Positions 8,036 to 14,140 of a DNA stretch of 14,140 bases are shown here, piece by piece. The notes beneath the pieces are model-generated. The model saw only the letters and a program-made list of their open reading frames with translations, searched no databases and was not told the DNA's origin. The first letter of the stretch is position 1. Every line of letters starts with the position of its first letter. The stretch is taken from assembly GCA_004151065.3 (NCBI GenBank), contig NWUY0300058519.1, positions 15,744 through 29,883 of the forward strand, given 5' to 3'. This DNA is from Larix sibirica. Lineage: Eukaryota > Streptophyta > Pinopsida > Pinales > Pinaceae. A program made the translations under genes and the position numbers.

Positions 8036-10032
8036 TTTAAATCTTTTCAGGATCTTCTTAGTGTGTGTTGTTTGTTTTATTTCTTAATTTTCAAACTTAT
8101 TCCTTTGTTTCTTCAGTAGGATACTATCAACCTTTGTGTTGGTCCAAAAATTTCTCTAGAATATAGAGAGTTACCTACACCAAGGAGAATACTATATTAC
8201 GAATATCTACCTCCTTAGGGGGCACATGAAGAGAACCAAGAACCAGAAATGGAACACGAAGAAGAAGAAACCATTAAAATTCTAGTGATTCTGAGAGTTT
8301 TTCCGAATAAGGACACCTTAATGACACTAAGGGATAGTTGAATAACTCCCCTAGATCCACATCTCCTCATCCTAAGGAAAAATTAGGCCCTATTGCTATA
8401 GAGGATATCTCATACCCTAAAGTGATGTCAAACCCATCACATAGTCCTAATTTTGTTCATAATCGAGAGTCTAAAATACACATCTTGAGAATTAATAACC
8501 TACTATCTAAGTGAGATAGTGTGGAGAACTCAAGAGAGGTACCTTTTACTGGGGGCACTCCACCTCCATTCAATTCTAATCCAACAAGAGAAGTAAATCC
8601 TAATGTTTCATCCATGGTAGCATCTAGATGGTTCGCACCATTCTCACTAATTCCTGCTGGAGGGACTATTCCATCGAATGGATCTCCTTTAAGTGGGTCT
8701 ACATCCATGCCTCAAGGAACTAAACCCTTCTCCTTTGGGATGACATTTGCATATTTCCAAGTTGTGAATGCTAATATCCCTCCCATATCAATGAACACTA
8801 TTGTCCCTGGAAGTGGTCCATCAGTTCCATCATATGATTTCCCACCCTATGGTCGACATACGTCCATTCCCACCCCTTCCAATGTGATTGGAATCATTCT
8901 TGGATTTAGCTAGCCTCAAATGAACATACCTTTCCAAGGAATGGGAGGTATGAACATCGGTGTTCCTATAGGACTCAATGTGCCACAAGGAAATATGATT
9001 AATCTAGGAGTAGGGGGAGTAGGTGATGGATTTCCCTGGGGGCATAATATGCACCAAGGAAATATTCCTTCAATTGGGGCAAGAGGGTTGAACATGGTCA
9101 ATCCTTCAAATGTTAGTACCTCACAAGGAATCCAACCGTTCATAGGAATGGGGGGCATAATTAGAGGCAATATTATGTCATTCGTGCAAACTTAGTTCGG
9201 TCAAAATCATAATTTTTGATAGAGTAGTCAACCTTTCACAATTCTTGGGAATTCCTATATGCCAAACCAATATTTTATCAATATGAACCAATGGGAAGAA
9301 AATTCTCCTTAGGCGTGGAATTCTATGGCATAGACAAAGTTACCATTCTTGGCTACTTTGAATTTTCTAGATATGACAAAGTTAACCAATGATTTATTGT
9401 TACATGATCCTAGATGGCCTTCTATCCCTACCAAAATTCCTTCAGACATCCCTACCTAAAGAATATTCGGTGAACCATGTGATGACATTCCATCTTTCGT
9501 GTTCTTCAAACTCATTGATGGGTGATTCCATTAGGTTGCATCTCTTGCAAAGGAACTTAATAGGGGTAGCAATAAAGTGGTACATTGAGTTTCCACGATC
9601 TTACTTTCATAACTTCAATGCAATTGCAATGACATTCTTAAACCATTTCTAGTTACCAGTCCACTATGGGACTGACACAAAACTCCCAACTTCATTTAAA
9701 CGAGATAAGTCCACACACATCTCTGATCACATTCTTGAATAGATGAGGTGACATAGTTTAATAAAGGCACAAATTCCTGATGAGTTATTAACTTATTGGT
9801 TCATTAAGTCATTAAAAACATTCATTTTGAAGGATGTGGCTCTCTTTGGAGTGAAAACATAAGAGAAATCCATTATTAAGGCTCAACAACTTGACTTGGT
9901 GTATTCCTAGTCAATAATGATATATGAGATTCTTCCTACTGATCCTAGAGTAGACACTAAACTGACTAAACTGAACCCTGGAACTCATGCTAATGGTCTG
10001 ATTAGTTGAGTTGAGAATTCCATATCTTGTTA
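8036..10032 (+). repeat. 1997-bp direct repeat, copy 2 (partner 6038-8034)
   Basis: This copy starts right after the N and continues without a break into the rest of gag at 10033, so it is the copy joined to the downstream sequence. Differences from copy 1 are at 9163, 9175, 9184, 9573, 9597 and 9998. Confidence 0.97.
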
Positions 10033-10750
10033 AGGTGGCAGCTAGAATGCACCTACAACTAAGAAGGACAATAACAAAAACCCCAAACTCAATCCTCCCG
10101 CAAACATTCTATCAGTATAGACGGCCAATGCTAAGGGAAACTAATAGCCCGAAGGGAAGAAGAGTACGAATAAGAAGAATGGGAATAAGGGAAATAATAA
10201 TGCGAATAAAAGTAACAATAAAAACAACAACACTGGTGGGTGTAAAAAGGAGAAAAATAATGCCAAGTTCCCATGCAACCTATGCATGGATGATCACTTG
10301 ACCTACCTATGACCTAAAATAGAAGTTAATAAATGTTTGTTGGCACAAAAGGAAGCTATCAAGCAACTAGCCGTGTTAACTAATCCATTCCCTCCATAGT
10401 ATCAACAAATTATTCCAACTACTAACCCAAACTTCGCAACATCGCAAGGGGGAAATCAATGTTCCTCTTCAAAAGGGGGAAATCCAAGCTAAAGTGAAGT
10501 GTTCATGTGTCATCGGGAAACAAACCTCTGGATAAGGAATATAAACTATGAGTCAACCACATCTGGATCTAAGGGAAAAGAGGGTCATCAGTCTAAAACA
10601 AATCAACCATTACACATAGAAAAACCAGTGAATGATACTATGCCTAGAATAGCGAAAGGCATTCTAAAGAAAGCAACGTACAATCCAAATGCACGTGTTG
10701 CTCAGAATTGTAACATAGTGGAATATTTGGCTTAGGGTCCTTATGCAATG
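8120..10750 (+). pseudogene. gag: Ty3/gypsy gag and start of protease region, copy 2, Tat/Athila-like, decayed and truncated
   Basis: Same layout as copy 1, but extending further. After the frameshift near 9465 a single frame stays readable to about 10790, broken only by stops. Order: acidic N-terminus (8228-8262), Pro/Gly/Met-rich region (8521-9195), Retrotrans_gag core (about 9470-9900; NHVMTFHL, KWYIEF, STHISDHILE, LLTYWFIKSLK, AQQLDLVYS), Lys/Asn-rich basic linker (10160-10235), zinc knuckle (10274-10312), then a Ser/Lys/Gln-rich segment with PRIAKGILKKATYNPNARVA and NIVEYLA (10644-10735). From memory, that last motif stands just before the aspartic protease in plant gypsy polyproteins. 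Homology stops at about 10750, right after PYAM, and protease, reverse transcriptase, RNase H and integrase are absent. Stops are largely TAG at Gln positions. The lineage call comes from the gag motifs and the primer-site context. Confidence 0.88.
10274..10312 (+). other. Zinc-knuckle remnant (CX2CX3HX4C type), last Cys mutated to stop
   Basis: In the gag frame this reads C-N-L-C-M-D-D-H-L-T-Y-L-stop, followed by P-K. The stop (TGA at 10310-10312) stands where the fourth ligand, Cys (TGC or TGT), would be. The Cys-to-His spacing is three residues, not the canonical four, a variant I associate with plant gypsy gag. The knuckle binds nucleic acid in nucleocapsids. A Lys/Asn-rich basic stretch lies just upstream. 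Confidence 0.75.
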
Positions 10751-11960
10751 TTGTTGGACTCCAACAAATTCCCCTTGATTTTGCAAAACTAAAGGGACTC
10801 CCATGTAAATTTTGTATACAAGATTGTTTTGGTTTTGTCTTGCTTGATTTAGTTGGTGATTTGATAGTTTCTTTCTTAGATGTTTTGTTTTCACACACTT
10901 CTTTGGGGTTACCTTTCATGAGATTGGGGTTTGACGATTTGATTAATTTATGTCATTTGACCTTTTTCACTTCCTGATTGTTAGATGATGAATGCATGCT
11001 CATATTTGAGGTTATCTAAGTTGATTGTGTGCTTCAGTTTGAAAGGATTGAGTTATTTTCATCTTTCGACAATCTCACAAAGATTTGATTTTCAATGCAT
11101 AAATGAGCATTTTGTAGATCACAAGTAATTAACTGAAAGCTTAATTTTATGATTTGCTTCATATTTTTAAAGATTACTCTTTGAAATTCAAGATAAGTAA
11201 GTTGTTTTCTAATAAAGTGAAACATTAAATTTTTTTTACGAGGTTAATATTTCGATTAAAATAACAACCTTTACATTATTTTGCTTGATTATGATACTCT
11301 TCTCCCTACATGTAAACATGTTCACTTAATTCTTTAATAATCTATGGCTAATTTTTACATAGATGTAATTAAAACACTCAAAAGCTTCTTTTGAACCTAT
11401 ATGCATGGTTGATGGTTGAACTTAGAATTGTTTACATTAAATGCTATTTGAAACTAAGGTATTATGTGATCTTTTAAGTGATATTGGAGTTAGTTTTCAT
11501 AAATTTCATCACTCATATACATGTTTTCTTTGAATAATGGATTATTAAATTAGAATTAAAGAAAAAAGACTTTATATTGAAATTTATTTTTCCATTAACA
11601 ATTTAAATGAAAAGAGTAACATGGATACTCCAAAAAGCTTATTTTCATTGATTGGCGTCCTTAATTCATAGCTTCACATGATGATATATTATTTTAAACT
11701 TTAATTACTAGCTCATTCAAATTCCGACACTCATAAGGCTTTAACATAAGGGAACCTTTTGGATGCATTAACCATATTTGAAAATATTTAAATGTGGTTT
11801 TCTTTGAAAATTTAGAGACAATTTAATATTCTTACTTATAGGAATTTTAACGTGGCATGTTCTGTCCAATATTTTAAAGGGATAATTAAAATACGTTTGA
11901 TTCTAACAAAGGCTATGAAAGCTTTGAAATATTTTAAAGTTACATAAATCTCATCTTTTA
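10749..11960. mobile_element. AT-rich non-coding stretch interrupting element 1; possible LTR of the second element
   Basis: Gag/protease homology of element 1 ends at about 10750, at TGTTGTTGG, a TG that could begin an LTR. The following 1.2 kb has no protein reading and is very AT-rich. It ends just before a primer-site-like sequence at 11965 and a second gag at 12395. That arrangement fits a 5' LTR of an element inserted into element 1. Against it: no CA end is clear next to the primer site, no strong TATA box is visible, and no second LTR lies in the window. A small hairpin, TTGTTGG/CCAACAA, lies at 10751-10767. Confidence 0.35.
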
Positions 11961-11964
11961 TTCG

Positions 11965-11987
11965 TTTTGGCATTGGCGGGTATGGGG
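11965..11987 (+). promoter_or_regulatory. Possible primer-binding site of the second element (tRNA-Asp type, decayed)
   Basis: TTTTGGCATTGGCGGGTATG followed by GGGA resembles the plant tRNA-Asp primer site TTGGCGCCGTTGCCGGGGA, with a lost GCC and a three-base insertion. It shares the words TTTT-G and CATTGG with the site before the first gag (6008-6025). It lies about 400 bases upstream of the gag ATG, as expected for a leader. Confidence 0.4.
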
Positions 11988-12394
11988 AGAATAGTCCATC
12001 GTGATGTTAAGGAAGAAGATTAGGAACAAGATTTTAGCCTTATCAGGGAAATTGCTAAGCTCCTATTAGTTGCAACGGGTCCTTATTTCTGTGAGAAGTA
12101 TCTATCTATCGCCAAACGGATTGGGAACTACTTTAAGATTTTTTTCGGGTTATTTCTCTTTTGTTGGTGAGTAGGTCAAATCTGATAGTCAATAATTGGT
12201 TCTAGTAAGAGGGTTCGAAGTAAATTAAATGGTTTATTAATTTAGTTGCAATCATTTTATTATCAATTTTTCCTTCGCTTTAGAATTCCAATTTTTAATA
12301 TTTTATTCTTCTATGTCATCACACACGCACTATAAGGTTGGTTAGACGGCAAAGTAGTCTATTGCAAGTTAGTATTTTCAATGTTTAATCATTC
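11988..12394 (+). other. Untranslated leader before second gag
   Basis: There is no protein reading on either strand. The stretch joins the primer-site-like sequence to the ATG at 12395. It contains a GGTTCGAA (12212-12219) like a tRNA B box but no tRNA fold around it. Confidence 0.4.
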
Positions 12395-14140
12395 ATGGCT
12401 TCTGCCCAAATGCATGCATGGGAGTCTAATACTCCACTGAGCCTGCAAGGGCCTTTGCATGAACTTCCGAGAAAGGAAGTAGATCTTTTGCCGAAGTTCA
12501 ATAGTGAAGGAGATGCTTCATCTATTGAAAATATCAGAAAATATAAGTTTGTTGTATGCCGTCTTAATGTTATTCATGATGATATTGTTTGCAAGTTATT
12601 TCCTTTCACTTTCAAAGGTAAGGTTTTTAACTAGTTCAATGTTTTACCTATTAATTTAATTCATAATTGGTCACAATTCAAAAAGGTTTTTAAAGATGCT
12701 TTTGAGGATTATTATGTGATTCAAGCTTGTCATGATCTTAGTAAAATGTGGGTGGATGATGGAGAATCCATCCATGATTTTAATACTTGTTTTCGATGGG
12801 TATTTTGTAGCTTACATGAGAATCATAGATCTTCAGTAGACAACATTTTTGAATGGTATGCTCAATCTCTTCCCAAAATCATGTTCATGTTCATTCTACA
12901 AAAAGGAATAACAAATTTAGATGAAGCATGCAAGCATGCTCAAAAAACTTGAAAAAGATTTTAAAAGGTATTCTTCTGAACTTTCTCCTTCTTCTTCTTC
13001 ATTTGGTGAAAAGTGTGTTGAAGATAAGTCAAAGATTTTAGAATGATCTAAGTTAGAAGAACAAAAGGTTTTATCTAAGTTAGAAGAACAAAAGGTTTTA
13101 TGCAATAATATCTCTATAAGAAGTAAGAGACTTTAAAACAACTACAAAGAACACAAAAGGTGAATTAACTTCAAATTTTATCATAAATTCTTATTATAAA
13201 TTTTCTTCCCGAAGTAGGTATATTGAATGTCTCACTTCTACTCTCCATTGTCTAGAATTTGAATCTGAAATTTTAGAAGAAAATCCTAGCTTTAATGCTT
13301 GTAATTTTTCAAAGGAAAATTCTATCTTATGTAAACATTTTCCTTTTTTGAATTTGATCATATCTATCCAATTTTGGATGAGAATAGAGTTTGGAACAAA
13401 AGGGATTTATCATTTTCCTCTAATGATTTTGGAAGTCCCTCTTTATGACTGGTAGTCATAAAGATTATTACTCTATCTCCTTTAATCAATTTATGGATTT
13501 TGATGTAGATAAAGATCTAGGAATCACTCATAAAAAAATTGAAGAAACTAAATGTAGTTCATAATCTGAAATTCATAAACTTGGTCCTAATCATTTTAAA
13601 AATATGACTTAAGGAATCCATTTCTTGAGTATCTTTTTCCTTCATCTCTTAATTCTAATTGTTATGAAGAACATGATGAAGATAGGTCTTTGGAGGTAGA
13701 GTTGGATGAAATTGGAAATGATTTTCAGAGTATTTGCTCTAAATACACTTTGCTTCAAAATCAAATTTGTAATGAAAATTTAATATATACATATAATCTT
13801 AAAAATAAGAAACTCCATGTTTTTGTGTGTTCAAAGGAAGAATAGGATAGAAATCGGTCAAGCTTCATTCTTGACAAAACACATACCTATGATGTTGATT
13901 TGGTTAACACACAACAATGTAAGCTCGAAGAAAAACGTGATGATTGGCCACCATGTATTGATTTTGAAAACATGACTAAATTTGGACAATTTCAAATTTT
14001 GAGAAATGTGGTTGATAACGATGACATTTTATTCTCCATCAAATCTATTTTTGAATAATCAAATCATGTTTCTAATGAATTCCTTTTGATCATGATCTTA
14101 ATGAATTGTCTATTATCCCCATTGAACCTTTGCAAACTTT
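12395..14140 (+). pseudogene. gag: Second, distinct gag-like pseudogene with long unrecognised C-terminal extension, running off right edge
   Basis: The ATG at 12395 opens with MASAQMHAWESNTPLSLQGP. A Retrotrans_gag-like domain follows (about 12470-12950): LLPKFNSEGDASSIENI, VVCRLNVIHDDIVCKLFPFT, a TAG at 12632-12634 where Trp is expected, WSQFKKVFKDAFEDYY, and IHDFNTCF. The frame shifts at about 12948 into LEKDF and a Ser run (from the CTT repeat at 12988-13000), then two SKLEEQKVL repeats. Further coherent reading continues with shifts near 13189, 13350, 13445, 13615 and 14080: FESEILEENPSF, FDHIYPILDENRVWNKRD, FMDFDVDKDLGITHKKIEE, YEEHDEDRSLEVELDEIGND, DDWPPCIDFENMTKFG. This extension of about 400 residues is acidic and rich in Ser, Asn, Glu and Asp. 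I see no zinc knuckle or protease motif in it and do not recognise it. The gag domain is fairly sure; the extension's role is unknown. Confidence 0.72.
13047..13100 (+). repeat. Perfect 27-bp tandem duplication in coding sequence
   Basis: TCTAAGTTAGAAGAACAAAA plus GGTTTTA occurs twice without a gap (13047-13073 and 13074-13100). In the gag-extension frame each unit encodes SKLEEQKVL, so the duplication keeps frame. Perfect identity suggests a recent slippage or a recent element copy. Confidence 0.9.

Noticed and set aside
6918-9170. Minus-strand Pro/Met-rich ORFs opposite gag (6918-7187, 8916-9170, also 6459-6710 and 8457-8708)
   Set aside because: They are antisense shadows of the Gly/Pro/Met-rich gag region; their unusual composition simply mirrors the sense repeats.
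6038-10032. A genuine recent tandem duplication of gag as a biological event
   Set aside because: The copies abut a single N exactly and share all inactivating mutations, so an unmerged assembly overlap is the simpler explanation.
10011-10301. Arg/Lys-rich plus-strand ORF of 96 codons
   Set aside because: It is in a different frame from gag; the gag frame here gives the Lys/Asn-rich linker and zinc knuckle, while this frame gives only low-complexity Arg/Ile.
12212-12219. GGTTCGAA, similar to a tRNA B box
   Set aside because: No acceptor, D or anticodon stems can be drawn around it and no convincing A box lies at the right distance.

Overview
This looks like plant nuclear DNA, most probably from a large, retrotransposon-filled genome such as a conifer's. 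It is AT-rich and contains no intact gene. What can be read as protein is retroelement-type coding sequence broken by stops and frameshifts. The conifer suggestion rests on remembered resemblance of the gag types, so the plant call is firmer than the conifer call.

Layout. (1) Positions 1-2087, minus strand: a long decayed ORF of an unrecognised protein, starting at 2087 and running off the left edge. (2) 2088-3646: non-coding DNA with a diverged direct repeat, several hairpins and a purine-rich tract at 3630-3646. (3) 3647-6007: probable long terminal repeat (LTR) sequence with a TATA box at 4232. It is interrupted by a single N at 5379, and one segment (4676-5109) recurs at about 96% identity right after that N (5380-5814). 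(4) 6008-10750, plus strand: a primer-binding-site remnant, then the gag of a Ty3/gypsy element resembling the Tat/Athila group, up to a zinc knuckle and the start of the protease region. The first 1997 bases of this stretch occur twice (6038-8034 and 8036-10032), separated by one N at 8035. (5) 10749-11960: AT-rich DNA cutting off element 1, possibly the LTR of a second element. (6) 11965-14140, plus strand: a second primer-site-like sequence, a leader, and a different decayed gag followed by a long unrecognised extension that leaves the window at the right edge.

Putting it together. An antisense extra ORF, a polypurine tract and an LTR is the order reported for the 3' end of some Tat-lineage elements. 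An LTR, primer site and gag is the order of a 5' end. The window may therefore join the 3' end of one copy to the 5' end of another through their shared LTR, with the join at the N at 5379. Both Ns sit exactly at the start of a repeated segment, so at least part of the duplication is probably an assembly artefact. Many of the stops replace glutamine codons (CAG to TAG), the decay expected of methylated, silenced transposons.
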